From: Bacteroidota bacterium
GTDB lineage: Bacteria > Bacteroidota > Ignavibacteria > Kapaibacteriales > Kapaibacteriaceae
Assembly (NCBI GenBank): GCA_018266735.1
Contig: JAFDZT010000002.1
Span: 484,439 to 548,438, forward strand
Reading direction: 5' to 3'
Length of the DNA stretch: 64,000 nt
Shown here piece after piece: positions 17,773 through 26,407 of the stretch. The stretch's first letter is position 1. Every line of letters begins with the position of its first letter. The notes under the pieces are model-generated. The model ran no database searches and was not told the DNA's origin. It saw nothing but the letters and a program-made list of their open reading frames with translations. Made by a program: the position numbers and the translations under genes.

Positions 17773-18339
17773 TTAGCGGACAACATTCATGCGGTTCACG
17801 CGAACGAATGGCTTACCATCCGTTGCACTGGTACCGCGTACCTCATAGAGGTAGGCTCCGGTCGCTACGGGCATGCCCGTCTCGTCTCGGCCATCCCATA
17901 CGATCTCTTGCGATCCGGTCTCCGACGTCTCCATGCGCAATTCCCGAAGGAGATTGCCCACCACATCGTACACACGCACCGATACCGCACCCGTTGCCGG
18001 TGTACGCATCGAAATGGTCGTGAACGAGGAGAACGGATTGGGATAGTTCGAAACCTCACCTTCGGAGATCGGACCAGGGTCCTCGTCTACCGACGTGGGA
18101 TTCTCGAGCGGCAGCCAAAAACCTTGGCTGAGCTTGTTGGAATTGTTGGACACCATCCCGATGATGGTTTGTCCAACGGTTGCGGAAAGCAGCTGTGAAG
18201 ATGCGCTGGCACCAATGGTACCACCACTGCCAACAACTTGTCTGGCTAGCTGCGTTTGCGTGTACGAGTATTGAGTGGCCGCCACGAGGACGACACCAAT
18301 ACAAGCCACGGTTCTCATGACGCGGAAAACGTCAAACAT
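17773..18339 (-). CDS. Small secreted protein with T9SS C-terminal sorting domain
   Basis: 188 residues. The start at 18339 is supported by a GGGGGTC stretch just upstream; MRTVACIG at residue 8 begins the hydrophobic signal peptide. Residues about 35-75 (GSGGTIGASASSQLLSATVGQTIIG...LSQGFWLP) are a conserved N-terminal module of small T9SS cargo proteins in Ignavibacteria-like genomes. Residues about 95-188 are a type A sorting domain: EVSNYPNPFSSFTTI, then VRVYDVVGNLLREL, WDGRDETG and GAYLYEVRG. The domain sends the protein through the outer membrane via T9SS. Only 45 bases separate its stop from the preferred start of the giant fibre gene, so it may lead that transcript and be a small partner of the surface proteins. 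Confidence 0.88.
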   Translation of the reverse strand: MFDVFRVMRTVACIGVVLVAATQYSYTQTQLARQVVGSGGTIGASASSQLLSATVGQTIIGMVSNNSNKLSQGFWLPLENPTSVDEDPGPISEGEVSNYPNPFSSFTTISMRTPATGAVSVRVYDVVGNLLRELRMETSETGSQEIVWDGRDETGMPVATGAYLYEVRGTSATDGKPFVRVNRMNVVR

Positions 18340-18498
18340 GAGACCCCCATGCTGTTACAAAAGTGAGCCCCTCTCACCTTTCAGGCCACGAAAGTACGAG
18401 AAGTCAATGAAATACGGTGAGGAGGGTCCGAAAGGAGTGCGATTTACGTGGAAGTCCTTACACAGCTGTAAGGGTATATAAACAACAGTGTTGGAGTG

Positions 18499-18549
18499 AT
18501 ATCCACATGAGATGGAGAGATTCACAAGTTATCCACAACGTTTTCCACT
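18499..18549. other. Cluster of DnaA-box-like sites in the divergent rho upstream region
   Basis: A perfect TTATCCACA is at 18529-18537, a one-mismatch ATATCCACA at 18499-18507 and TTTTCCACT at 18541-18549, all in the same orientation. They lie in the 347-base region between the divergent T9SS-cargo gene and rho; a CCTTAC/GTAAGG hairpin sits nearby at 18455-18472. The rest of this intergenic stretch shows no further gene. Candidate replication-initiator binding region or DnaA-controlled promoter; not proof of oriC. Confidence 0.35.
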
Positions 18550-18686
18550 TTCTGCCCTGCCACCCTCCAAAACCTTCTGAAGATTTCGATTTTGCGGTCA
18601 CGAGAAAATCCGTCATCTTTGTGAACCTTCCTTTCGATAGTGAAGCAGCACAGCTTCCACTCTTTTCCGTTTCCACGCTTCTATCT

Positions 18687-20099
18687 ATGCCACCACGCCA
18701 CCGAAACGATCGGCGCGGTCCCCGCGACCGGCGCCAGGCCAGCGATCCACAAGAGGAATTCATGCCGGCCACACCATCAACACCATCACCAGCAGGCGAG
18801 AACGCCGCCGCAGCCGAGTCCGCACCGGTCCTCGATATGTCGCTCCTGCAGAAGATGAAGATCGCAGAGCTGACGGCGATCGCAACCACTCTGGGCATTG
18901 CGGATTATCAGGACCTGCGAAAGCAGGAGCTGATCTTCAAGATCATCGAGGCCGAGAACCAGCGTGCCATCCGCGATTCGCACCGCGAGGGCATCACGGC
19001 CTCGATCGGCGTGATCGAAGTGCTGCCCGACGGGTACGGCTTCATGCGCTCTACGGAGTTCAACTACCTTCCCTCCCCCGACGATATCTATGTGTCGCCG
19101 TCGCAGGTAAAGCGGTTCGGACTACGCACGGGCGATACGGTGAAGGGCTACGTCCGTCCCCCGAAGGATGGCGAACGCTTCTTTGCATTATTAAAGGTGG
19201 AGAGCATCAATTATGTGCTGCCGGAAGTGATGCGGGATCGGACGTTGTTCGAGAACCTGACGCCACTGTACCCGACAGAACGGATGAAGCTGGAAACGGC
19301 GCCCGGTGAGTATTCGACGCGGATCATCGACCTGGTCTCGCCGATCGGGAAGGGACAGCGCGGACTGATCGTCTCGCCCCCAAAGGCCGGAAAGACGATC
19401 CTGCTGCAGAAGATCGCCAACGCCATCGTGCGCAACCACCCGGATGTGAAGCTGATCGTGCTGCTGATCGATGAACGGCCGGAAGAAGTGACGGATATGC
19501 GACGCTCGGTGAATGCCGAAGTGGTCGCGTCGACGTTCGACGAGCCACCAGAGCGCCACGTGGCGGTGTCCGACATGGTGCTCGAAAAGGCCAAGCGCCT
19601 TGTGGAAGCACGTCAGGACGTGGTGATCCTGCTCGACTCGATCACCCGCCTTGCTCGCGCCCACAACACCGTGATCCCCCACTCGGGGAAACTGCTTTCG
19701 GGCGGTGTGGATGCCAACGCCCTTCACAAACCGAAACGCTTCTTTGGCGCCGCACGGAATGTGGAAGAAGGCGGCTCGCTGACGATCATTGCCACGGCCC
19801 TCGTGGAAACGAACTCGCGTATGGATGAAGTGATCTTCGAAGAGTTCAAGGGAACGGGCAACATGGAGTTGGTCCTCGAACGCAAGCTTGCAGAGAAGCG
19901 CGTGTACCCGGCCATCGACGTGAACCGCTCCGGAACACGGAAGGAAGATCTGCTGCTGACGCCGGAGACATTGAACAAGGTCTACGTCCTCCGCAAAGTG
20001 CTGGCGGAAGACTCGCCGATCGAGGCCATGGAGATGCTGCTGGACAGAATGCGCTCCACGAAGTCGAACGATGAGTTCCTGAAGACGTTGAATTTCTAG
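18687..20099 (+). CDS. rho: Transcription termination factor Rho
   Basis: 470 residues from ATG 18687; upstream in-frame codons encode non-homologous sequence. The first 50 residues are a basic, Pro-rich extension ([16 protein letters not shown]) of the type seen in Bacteroidetes Rho. Then follow the N-terminal helical domain ([19 protein letters not shown]), the cold-shock-like RNA-binding domain ([15 protein letters not shown]) and the hexameric ATPase core with Walker A SPPKAGKT near residue 236 and [10 protein letters not shown]. The Q-loop and R-loop region ([21 protein letters not shown]) and [10 protein letters not shown] are intact. Rho is an ATP-dependent RNA helicase that ends untranslated transcripts. 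It is followed 3 bases later by the CDF transporter gene. Confidence 0.97.
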   Translation: MPPRHRNDRRGPRDRRQASDPQEEFMPATPSTPSPAGENAAAAESAPVLDMSLLQKMKIAELTAIATTLGIADYQDLRKQELIFKIIEAENQRAIRDSHREGITASIGVIEVLPDGYGFMRSTEFNYLPSPDDIYVSPSQVKRFGLRTGDTVKGYVRPPKDGERFFALLKVESINYVLPEVMRDRTLFENLTPLYPTERMKLETAPGEYSTRIIDLVSPIGKGQRGLIVSPPKAGKTILLQKIANAIVRNHPDVKLIVLLIDERPEEVTDMRRSVNAEVVASTFDEPPERHVAVSDMVLEKAKRLVEARQDVVILLDSITRLARAHNTVIPHSGKLLSGGVDANALHKPKRFFGAARNVEEGGSLTIIATALVETNSRMDEVIFEEFKGTGNMELVLERKLAEKRVYPAIDVNRSGTRKEDLLLTPETLNKVYVLRKVLAEDSPIEAMEMLLDRMRSTKSNDEFLKTLNF

Positions 20100-20102
20100 A
20101 CC

Positions 20103-20999
20103 ATGACGGAACGAGAACAACAACGCCTACTCTCGGTTGCGATGAATCTGTCGCTGGGAGTGGGCGTTGCCATGTTGATCTCGAAGTGGATCGCCTACCT
20201 GCTCACACACTCCTCGGTGATCTTCTCCGATGCCGCCGAATCCGTGGTGCATATCGTGGCCGTGTGGTTTGCATGGTATGCGCTGCGGATCACACGAAAG
20301 CCGCCCGATGCAGAACATCATTACGGACATGAGAAGATCGACTTCGTGTCGGCAGGGGTGGAGGGCGGACTGATCTGCATCGCCGCCATCGTCATCATCG
20401 TGACGGCCGTGACGAAGATCATCAATGGCGTCGAGCTGGAACGACTCGACGTGGGCATGTGGATCACCGCGGCCTGCGGTGCCACGAACGGCGTGCTCGG
20501 ATGGTATCTCATTCGCAGCGGCAAGAAGCACAGCTCGCTGATCGTGCGCGCCAATGGCGAGCATGTGATGACGGATGTGTGGACGAGCTTGGGTGCCGTG
20601 GCAGGACTGCTCCTGGCCATGTGGACTGGATACCTGATCATCGATCCGCTGATGGCCATCCTCTTCGGTGCCAACATCATCCGCTCAGGCGCAGGCCTGA
20701 TGATGATCAGCGTGAACGGACTCATGGACCGCGCCGATCCTGTGATCGAAGCGCGCGCCCGCGATGTGATCACGCAGTTCTGCTCGGAACGCGGATGCTC
20801 ATTCCATCGACTGCGATTGCGGCTGGCCGGACATGTTCCGCATATCGACCTGCATCTTCAAGTGGACGATGCCATGCCCATGCAGGAAGCGCATTCACTC
20901 GCCACAGAACTCGAAGACCGTATTCGCGATGCCTTCGGTGCACGCACCGAAGTGTTCACCCACCTTGAGTCGATGACGCAGCCCGACGGGCATGTGTGA
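20103..20999 (+). CDS. Cation diffusion facilitator family metal transporter
   Basis: 298 residues with about six transmembrane helices and a cytoplasmic C-terminal domain, the usual CDF plan. Metal-site residues are visible: SDAAES at about 43-48 in TM2, the HHYGHEKID loop after TM3, and HVMTDVWTS in TM5. The C-terminal domain contains HVPHIDLHLQVD, matching the His-rich CDF dimerisation domain. Such proteins export divalent metals (Zn, Fe, Mn, Cd) from the cytoplasm using the proton gradient; the exact metal cannot be told. The first TM2/TM5 residues are D and H/D, consistent with Zn or Fe/Mn. The 3' end overlaps the convergent epimerase gene by 44 bases. Confidence 0.93.
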   Translation: MTEREQQRLLSVAMNLSLGVGVAMLISKWIAYLLTHSSVIFSDAAESVVHIVAVWFAWYALRITRKPPDAEHHYGHEKIDFVSAGVEGGLICIAAIVIIVTAVTKIINGVELERLDVGMWITAACGATNGVLGWYLIRSGKKHSSLIVRANGEHVMTDVWTSLGAVAGLLLAMWTGYLIIDPLMAILFGANIIRSGAGLMMISVNGLMDRADPVIEARARDVITQFCSERGCSFHRLRLRLAGHVPHIDLHLQVDDAMPMQEAHSLATELEDRIRDAFGARTEVFTHLESMTQPDGHV

Positions 21000-21915
21000 T
21001 CATGGCCGCAATGCCCTCGTTCGGTGTTGTCGGCGTGAACGCAAATCGCGCAATGAACTTCGAACTATCGAACACGTAGTCCCGGTCGTACTGATACGTC
21101 ATCTCCTTCATCTCGCGTAACACCGGAATGAAGATGCCAAGGATGGTAAGGAGGAAGGGCCCGATGATACGAAGGCCTTTCGACGGAACACCGAGTGCAT
21201 CGGCGATCATCCGCTCCCACGTGCGCACCGTGAGCGCCTCGGCATGCGTCGGAAGGTTCCACACGGCATTATAGGTATCGTTGGCGTTGCCGAGCATGGC
21301 CATACCCTTGGCGGCATCGGGAGCGTAGGTGAAGGAGTGCTTCACGTCGGCATTGGCAAGCCACATTGCCTGCTTCTTCGCCACAAGATTCTTGACGACC
21401 ATTTCGTAGAGCATGCTGTTCTTGCCGGATGGACCGTAGAAGTCGGCACACCGTGCAACGATGGCCTGAATGCGTCCTGCTTCCACGGCATCGAAGATCA
21501 TGCGGAAGAGCTTCAATCGCAACGCACCTTTTGCACTGGTCGGTGCGGGTGGTGTGGACTCTGTGATGTGTGCCACGGAGTCGGCACCGAAGACGTAGAC
21601 GTTGTCGATGAAGACGAGCTTGGCATGATGCTCGGCACATGCATCGATCACATTGCGCATCACCACGGGCCATTGTGCTTCCCATACGGAGAGCTTGTAC
21701 TCCAGACCAACGCAGAGAAAGACCACGTCGGAGCCTTGAACTGCTGCACTCACGGCAGCTGGATTCAAGAGGTCTGCCGAAACAAGTTCGTCCGATGGGT
21801 TCACACGGTGAGGGTTGCGTCCGACGATGCGGACAACATCCGTATAGGCCGCAAGTTCGCGGGCGAGCTCTGTTCCAACTGCGCCACCGGCGCCAAGAAT
21901 GGTCTGCATGTTCAC
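20956..21915 (-). CDS. NAD(P)-dependent epimerase/dehydratase (extended SDR)
   Basis: 319 residues; start at 21915, with MQTILG two codons later as an alternative. The N-terminal Rossmann motif reads TILGAGGAVGTELARELA, the family GxxGxxG. DVVFLCVGL follows, then KLVFIDNVYVFGAD where the usual active-site Ser/Thr-Tyr region begins (YVFG and later FYGPSGKNSMLY). The substrate is unknown; it resembles NAD-dependent epimerases of the YeeZ/SDR5 type acting on nucleotide sugars or small carbonyls. It is last in the thioesterase-porX-tsaE-aminotransferase-alkD operon, 27 bases after alkD, and overlaps the end of the CDF gene on the other strand by 44 bases. Confidence 0.85.
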   Translation of the reverse strand: MNMQTILGAGGAVGTELARELAAYTDVVRIVGRNPHRVNPSDELVSADLLNPAAVSAAVQGSDVVFLCVGLEYKLSVWEAQWPVVMRNVIDACAEHHAKLVFIDNVYVFGADSVAHITESTPPAPTSAKGALRLKLFRMIFDAVEAGRIQAIVARCADFYGPSGKNSMLYEMVVKNLVAKKQAMWLANADVKHSFTYAPDAAKGMAMLGNANDTYNAVWNLPTHAEALTVRTWERMIADALGVPSKGLRIIGPFLLTILGIFIPVLREMKEMTYQYDRDYVFDSSKFIARFAFTPTTPNEGIAAMITHARRAASSTQGG

Positions 21916-21942
21916 CTCTGCGTGTACGTGATCGAGTGCATG

Positions 21943-22626
21943 TTATGCGTGCTTCAGTGCTTCGCGGACGGTGAGTCCGCTGAGTTCGCTGCGATGTTGC
22001 GTGACGAAGGCATGGACATGATGCGGCTGCACATAGGCATACTGTCGCAATGCCCACCCTGCCGCCTTGCGCACAAAGAACTCCGTGCTCGATGCACGAC
22101 GGAGAACGAGGTCGAAGAGGAGAGCCTCGTCGGTATGTTCTTTGTACTTGAGTTGCAACAGAATGGCCGAGCGTTGCAGCCAGAAGTTGTCGCTCTCGAT
22201 CCATTGCAGTGCGAGTGGGCGCGTGGCCTTGGCCTGCAAGGAAACGGCTCCTGCAACATTCGGTGCAATGGAGTCCACCGTGTCCCACCAACTCTTCGCG
22301 GTGATGAGGTGTTCGAAGAGTGGCTCATCGTCCATCGACAGTGTCTTCTTCGACTTCAGGAGCAGTGCACAGGCAACGTACTGACATTCGCGGGCGTCTT
22401 GTTCCCACAATGCACGCACCGTGCCGCGAACATCGAGTGGCATTCCCTCTTCGGCAAGGAAGGTGCGGAGCACGCTTGTGCGTTCCGGTGTTTTCAAACC
22501 GAAGAACCGGAACTGATCGCGCATGTACCGTTCCATGTCGGGCGCCTGAAACGGATCAGCGGCTTGCGAGAGAGCCTCGACAAGCCGCTGAACATAGTCG
22601 TTCGTGGAACGCGCCGACGCGAGCAT
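21943..22626 (-). CDS. DNA alkylation repair protein, AlkD family
   Basis: 227 residues from ATG 22626, which overlaps the aminotransferase stop by one base (TGATG). The protein is a run of HEAT-like helices typical of AlkD: DQFRFFGLKTPERTSVLRTFL, LWEQDARECQYVACALLL, KSWWDTVDSIAPNVAG, SDNFWLQRSAILLQLKYK and STEFFVRKAAGWALRQYAY. The WWDTVD and FWLQR segments hold the Trp/Asp/Arg residues that line the AlkD active cleft. The enzyme removes bulky or positively charged alkylated purines (3-methyladenine, 7-methylguanine) without base flipping. Its place inside a housekeeping operon suggests constitutive expression. Confidence 0.9.
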   Translation of the reverse strand: MLASARSTNDYVQRLVEALSQAADPFQAPDMERYMRDQFRFFGLKTPERTSVLRTFLAEEGMPLDVRGTVRALWEQDARECQYVACALLLKSKKTLSMDDEPLFEHLITAKSWWDTVDSIAPNVAGAVSLQAKATRPLALQWIESDNFWLQRSAILLQLKYKEHTDEALLFDLVLRRASSTEFFVRKAAGWALRQYAYVQPHHVHAFVTQHRSELSGLTVREALKHA

Positions 22627-23807
22627 CACTTCATGCGTGCGCGGATCTTCGTGTCGATCCGGTTGAGCGCTTCGTTGATGTTGTCGATGCTGTTCGCATA
22701 CGAGAAGCGAATGAACCCTTCGCCGTGTGCGCCGAAGGCCGTGCCGCTCAAGCAGGCAACGCCTGCTTCGTAGAGCAGGAAGTCGGCCGCTTCTTGCGAC
22801 GTCATGCCCGTGCCCTCGATGTTCGGGAACACGTAGAAGGCACCGTGCGGAAGGTGACAGCGGAAGCCGGGGATCTGATTGAGTCCGTCGACGATGACGT
22901 TGCGACGGTGTTCGAATTCCTTGAGGAACTCTGCCACGTATGGCAGTGTGCGATCGCTCAGTGCTTCGATGCCGGCCATTTGCGAGAACGATGAGGTGCA
23001 CGAGGTGACGTTCGTTTGCAGCTTGGCGACGACCTTGGCAATGTGCTCGGGGAACAGACCGTATCCCATGCGCCAGCCCGTCATGGCGAACGTCTTCGAG
23101 AATCCGTCAAGGATCATCGTGCGTTCCTTCATGCCTTCGAACTCAGTGATGGACGTGTGCTTGAAGTCGCCGTAGGTGACCTGCGAATAGATCTCATCGC
23201 TCAGTACGATGATATCGTGCTTGATACAGAGTTCGGCGATCTGCTTCAATTGCTCACGCGTGAGCACACCACCCGTTGGGTTTTGCGGTGTATTGAGAAT
23301 GAGCATGCGCGTCTTCGGTGTGATGCGTGCTTCGAGGTCGGCCACGTCGAAGCTGAACTCGCGGTCTTCACGCAACGGCAGTGGCACGGGCACGGCGTTC
23401 AAGTAGTTGATCACCGATTCATAGATCGGGAATCCCGGATTGGGATAGATCACTTCATCTCCCTCGTCCACCACGGCCATCATGCCAAAGAACATGATGG
23501 GCTTGGCACCGGGTGTGAACACCACTTCTTCGGGCTTCCACAGATCGTAGCCACGCGTCTTGTTCACGTAGTCGGCGATGGCTTGCTTTGCATCGGGCAG
23601 ACCGGCGGCCGGACCGTAGTGCGTGAAGCCGTTATCGAGAGCGTCCTTTGCCGCCTTGATGATATTGGGCGGTGTATCGAAATCGGGCTCGCCGATCTCG
23701 AGGTGGACGATGTTCTTGCCTTGTGCTTCGAGTGCACGTGCGCGCACGAGAACTTCGAATGCTGTTTCTGTGCCGAGGCGCGAGATGCGCTGTGCAACGT
23801 GCATCAT
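22626..23807 (-). CDS. PLP-dependent class I/II aminotransferase (aspartate aminotransferase-like)
   Basis: 393 residues, fold type I. Visible motifs are FTHYGPAAGLPDAKQAIADY near residue 60, FTPGAKPIMF, YPNPGFPIYESV, LNTPQNPTGGV with the substrate/cofactor Asn, LSDEIYSQVTY with the Asp that pairs with the PLP ring N, and SKTFAMTGWRMGYG with the PLP Lys near residue 237. The final FSYANS carries the substrate-binding Arg (FIRFSYANS). Closest to the subgroup including aspartate, aromatic and prephenate aminotransferases; substrate not determinable. The start overlaps the tsaE stop (ATGATG), so the two are translationally coupled. Confidence 0.93.
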   Translation of the reverse strand: MMHVAQRISRLGTETAFEVLVRARALEAQGKNIVHLEIGEPDFDTPPNIIKAAKDALDNGFTHYGPAAGLPDAKQAIADYVNKTRGYDLWKPEEVVFTPGAKPIMFFGMMAVVDEGDEVIYPNPGFPIYESVINYLNAVPVPLPLREDREFSFDVADLEARITPKTRMLILNTPQNPTGGVLTREQLKQIAELCIKHDIIVLSDEIYSQVTYGDFKHTSITEFEGMKERTMILDGFSKTFAMTGWRMGYGLFPEHIAKVVAKLQTNVTSCTSSFSQMAGIEALSDRTLPYVAEFLKEFEHRRNVIVDGLNQIPGFRCHLPHGAFYVFPNIEGTGMTSQEAADFLLYEAGVACLSGTAFGAHGEGFIRFSYANSIDNINEALNRIDTKIRARMK

Positions 23808-24280
23808 GAGACGTGTCCTTGTTTGTCTGTCATTGGTGCCGTGATCTCGATGGTCCGGTGCGAGTCGTTCTCGTCATCGGCCATGATGCGCACCGAATAA
23901 TGTGCTGTTGGAAGCAGATGCTCTGCCTTTTCCGACCACTCGATCAGCTTGATGGCATCGTGCGAGAACACCATGTCGTCGAAGCCCACGCCGGCAAGTT
24001 CTTCGGCCGTTTCGATCCGATAGAGATCCACATGATAGATCTTCAGGGAAGAACCGTCGACGGCCACGCCGCTGTATTGATTGATGATCGTGAAGGTGGG
24101 ACTCGTGACGAGATCTTCCACCTGGAAATAGGCGCATATGCCTTTGATGAACTCCGTCTTGCCGGCACCGAGGTCGCCATAGAGCGCAACCACGTCACCA
24201 ACACGGAGTCGTTCCGCGAATTCAACGCCAAGGGCGATCGTCTCTTCTTCGCTGTTGGAACGGAGGAGCAATGCCTCCAT
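23804..24280 (-). CDS. tsaE: tRNA threonylcarbamoyladenosine biosynthesis ATPase TsaE
   Basis: 158 residues, family length. Walker A GDLGAGKTEFIKGI lies near residues 35-48, followed by VTSPTFTIINQY, the conserved switch segment, and YHVDLYRI with LIEWSEKAEHLLP. TsaE is the small P-loop ATPase that works with TsaB and TsaD to put the t6A modification on A37 of ANN-decoding tRNAs; it is cytoplasmic and essential in most bacteria. TsaB and TsaD are not in this window. It overlaps the aminotransferase start by 4 bases and follows porX by 35 bases. Confidence 0.95.
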   Translation of the reverse strand: MEALLLRSNSEEETIALGVEFAERLRVGDVVALYGDLGAGKTEFIKGICAYFQVEDLVTSPTFTIINQYSGVAVDGSSLKIYHVDLYRIETAEELAGVGFDDMVFSHDAIKLIEWSEKAEHLLPTAHYSVRIMADDENDSHRTIEITAPMTDKQGHVS

Positions 24281-24315
24281 GGAATGCCTAAAAAGTGGAA
24301 CAGGACGCGCCCCGG

Positions 24316-25920
24316 TCAGGAGCGCGGCTCCAAAATTACCACCGGAAGGACCATTTCCTCCAAACTGATGCCGCCATGCTGAAAACTATCTCGATACCGT
24401 GAAAGGTAGTGGTGATAGTCCGTGGGGTAGACGAAGTACCGGTCTTCCTTGGTGATCGCTACGCCCGTATTGATACCGGTGACCGGGATCCGGAAGGCGG
24501 CAGGGTCCTTGATCATCATGGCCTCGCGCGGATCGGCCTTGATGTTCTTGCCGATCTTGTAGCGAAGATTCGTGCTGGTCTCGCGGTCCCCCATCACCTT
24601 GCTGCCCCGCATACATCGCACACTGCCGTGGTCCGTGGTGATCACGATCTGAATGTCGGGCACGGTGGAAAGGGCCTTGAGGATGCCATAGAAGGAGGAA
24701 TGGAGGAACCAGGAGCGCGTGAGCGAACGGTAGGCGGCCTCGTCGGGGGCGATCTCCTTGAGAATGGGATAGTCGGACCGAGAGTGCGCGATCATGTCGA
24801 CGGCATTGATGACGATGGCCGTGAGATGATTCTTCGCATAGCGCATGATGTCGGCCTCGATCTTCTTGCCGAAGTCCGTATCGATGATCTTGATGTACTG
24901 AAGATCGGTCTTGAGTTTGACGCGCTTGCGGTTGAGATACAGCTGCAGGAGCTCCTTCTCGTGTTTGTTCAACGTATGCTCGTCGGTGCTGCGCTCATCG
25001 ATGGTGAACTGAGGATAGTGCTTGTTGATCTCCGTAGGATAGAGTCCGGCGAAGATGGCATTGCGCGCATACGGCGTGGCCGTTGGCAGAATGCCGCAGT
25101 AGTACTCCTTCTGCATGTTGAAGAGCGGACGGATGTACTCTTCCATCATCATCCACTGGTCGAGACGCATACAGTCGACAACGATGAAGAACGTCGGACG
25201 ACCGTTTTGCAGGCGTGGATAGAGATAGTGGTCGACAAGATGTGGTGACATCAGCGGTTTGTCCTCTTCGGGTCCGTGCCTGTCGTCCACCCAATCGATG
25301 TACTCATTCTCCACAAAGCGGGCGAAGTGGGCATTGCATTCACGCCACTGGTCGCGCAAGGAGGTCTCCAGTCCCACATCGGCATGCTTGTCGAGGTCCA
25401 CACTGCGCTGGACGAGCTTCACGTACACGTCGAGCCATTCGCTCCACGACATGCGGTCGAGCAGCTTGCGTGTGATGGACGAATAGTCCTGATGGAACTC
25501 CTGTGTGATGCGCTCTTCCGTGATACGGCGCACTTCGAGGAATTTCTTGCAGGCGGCAAGGATCTGCGTCGGATTGACGGGTTTGGTGAGGTAGTCGTTG
25601 ATCTTCCGACCGATGGCCTCTTCCATGAGCGACTCTTGCTCGTTCTTGGTGACCATCACAACGGGGACGGAGGGATCGATGTCCTTGATGACGACAAGCG
25701 TATCCAGTCCGGACATGCCCACCATGGTCTCGTCAAGAAATATCAGATCGAATCGATTCTCTTGCACGAGCTCGATGGCGTCTTCGCCATTCGTGGCCGT
25801 GGCCACATCGTAGCCCCGTTGCTCGAGCAGCATGAGGTGTGGTTTCAGGAGTGCGATCTCGTCGTCCACCCAGAGGATGCGTTTGTTTTCCATGGTCTGC
25901 TTCGACGTGAGTCGGCTCAT
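24316..25920 (-). CDS. porX: PorX-type response regulator with PglZ phosphatase domain (T9SS regulator)
   Basis: 534 residues. Residues about 14-130 are a CheY-like receiver (ILWVDDEIALLKPH, phospho-acceptor Asp in LIFLDETM near residue 60, VVMVTKNEQ, NDYLTKPVNP). A helical linker leads to a C-terminal alkaline-phosphatase-like PglZ domain: FFIVVDCMRLDQW with the metal Asp, TATPYARNAIFAGLYP with the nucleophile-position Thr, and VITTDHGSVR. This fusion is diagnostic of PorX, which works with sensor PorY to control T9SS genes and gliding or virulence secretion in Bacteroidetes. The start codon overlaps the thioesterase stop by 4 bases (ATGA); an internal ATG at 25893 would begin MENKRILWVDDE. 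It fits the T9SS cargo encoded elsewhere in the window. Confidence 0.92.
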   Translation of the reverse strand: MSRLTSKQTMENKRILWVDDEIALLKPHLMLLEQRGYDVATATNGEDAIELVQENRFDLIFLDETMVGMSGLDTLVVIKDIDPSVPVVMVTKNEQESLMEEAIGRKINDYLTKPVNPTQILAACKKFLEVRRITEERITQEFHQDYSSITRKLLDRMSWSEWLDVYVKLVQRSVDLDKHADVGLETSLRDQWRECNAHFARFVENEYIDWVDDRHGPEEDKPLMSPHLVDHYLYPRLQNGRPTFFIVVDCMRLDQWMMMEEYIRPLFNMQKEYYCGILPTATPYARNAIFAGLYPTEINKHYPQFTIDERSTDEHTLNKHEKELLQLYLNRKRVKLKTDLQYIKIIDTDFGKKIEADIMRYAKNHLTAIVINAVDMIAHSRSDYPILKEIAPDEAAYRSLTRSWFLHSSFYGILKALSTVPDIQIVITTDHGSVRCMRGSKVMGDRETSTNLRYKIGKNIKADPREAMMIKDPAAFRIPVTGINTGVAITKEDRYFVYPTDYHHYLSRYRDSFQHGGISLEEMVLPVVILEPRS

Positions 25921-26357
25921 TTAGTGTATTGGATCACGGCCATCGTCGTCGTGGCGCGTGCGATCAGCACTTCGGTGGTCCCGTCGGAGCAGTACACATC
26001 CGCTTCGCAGAAATGCATGGACCTTCCCGCCTTCACCACCCTGCCTACCGCTCTAAGTCTGCTTCCCCTGCCCTTGGCAAAGTAGCTCACCTTGATCTCG
26101 GCGGTAACGGTGTGCTCGTCCGGACCCACGAGGGTGAAGCCGGCAAAACCTGCGGCCACATCGGCAATGGTGGCCGTCACTCCGCCGTGGACGAGGCCGA
26201 TCTGCTGCTGATGCTCAAGGCCAAGTTCGATGACGGCCTCGACATGACCGAGCTCGATCACGGTGAGCGTGCAGCCGATGTGTTTCATGAATTCTTGACG
26301 TTCGAGATGACCGAGAATGGACTCTCGGAAGCGGGGATTCTTTGTGGAGAGCTGCAT
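25917..26357 (-). CDS. PaaI-family hotdog thioesterase
   Basis: 146 residues from ATG 26357, chosen because an exact TATTTTTG promoter element ends 3 bases upstream and the longer frame has no family sequence. Hotdog fold: GLVHGGVTATIADVAAGFAGFT contains the HGG(x)3-4(D) motif of PaaI-type acyl-CoA thioesterases, then VTAEIKVSYFAKGRG and LRAVGRVVKAGRSMHFCEADVY strands. It probably hydrolyses acyl- or aryl-CoA esters; substrate unknown. First gene of the operon that continues into porX, and divergent from the oxygenase/terpene cyclase run. Confidence 0.9.
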   Translation of the reverse strand: MQLSTKNPRFRESILGHLERQEFMKHIGCTLTVIELGHVEAVIELGLEHQQQIGLVHGGVTATIADVAAGFAGFTLVGPDEHTVTAEIKVSYFAKGRGSRLRAVGRVVKAGRSMHFCEADVYCSDGTTEVLIARATTTMAVIQYTK

Positions 26358-26360
26358 GTA

Positions 26361-26368
26361 CAAAAATA
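26361..26368 (-). promoter_or_regulatory. Bacteroidetes-type -7 element TATTTTTG
   Basis: Exact match to TAnnTTTG, 3 bases before the thioesterase ATG, implying a leaderless or near-leaderless transcript. No convincing -33 TTTG box at normal spacing. Confidence 0.4.
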
Positions 26369-26407
26369 CGGCTATCTTACACGTAGAACGTACAACGGGG
26401 TACTTGT

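Noticed and set aside
19191..20123. 310-codon minus-strand frame over rho
   Set aside because: Complement of rho; His/Arg-rich translation typical of antisense frames.
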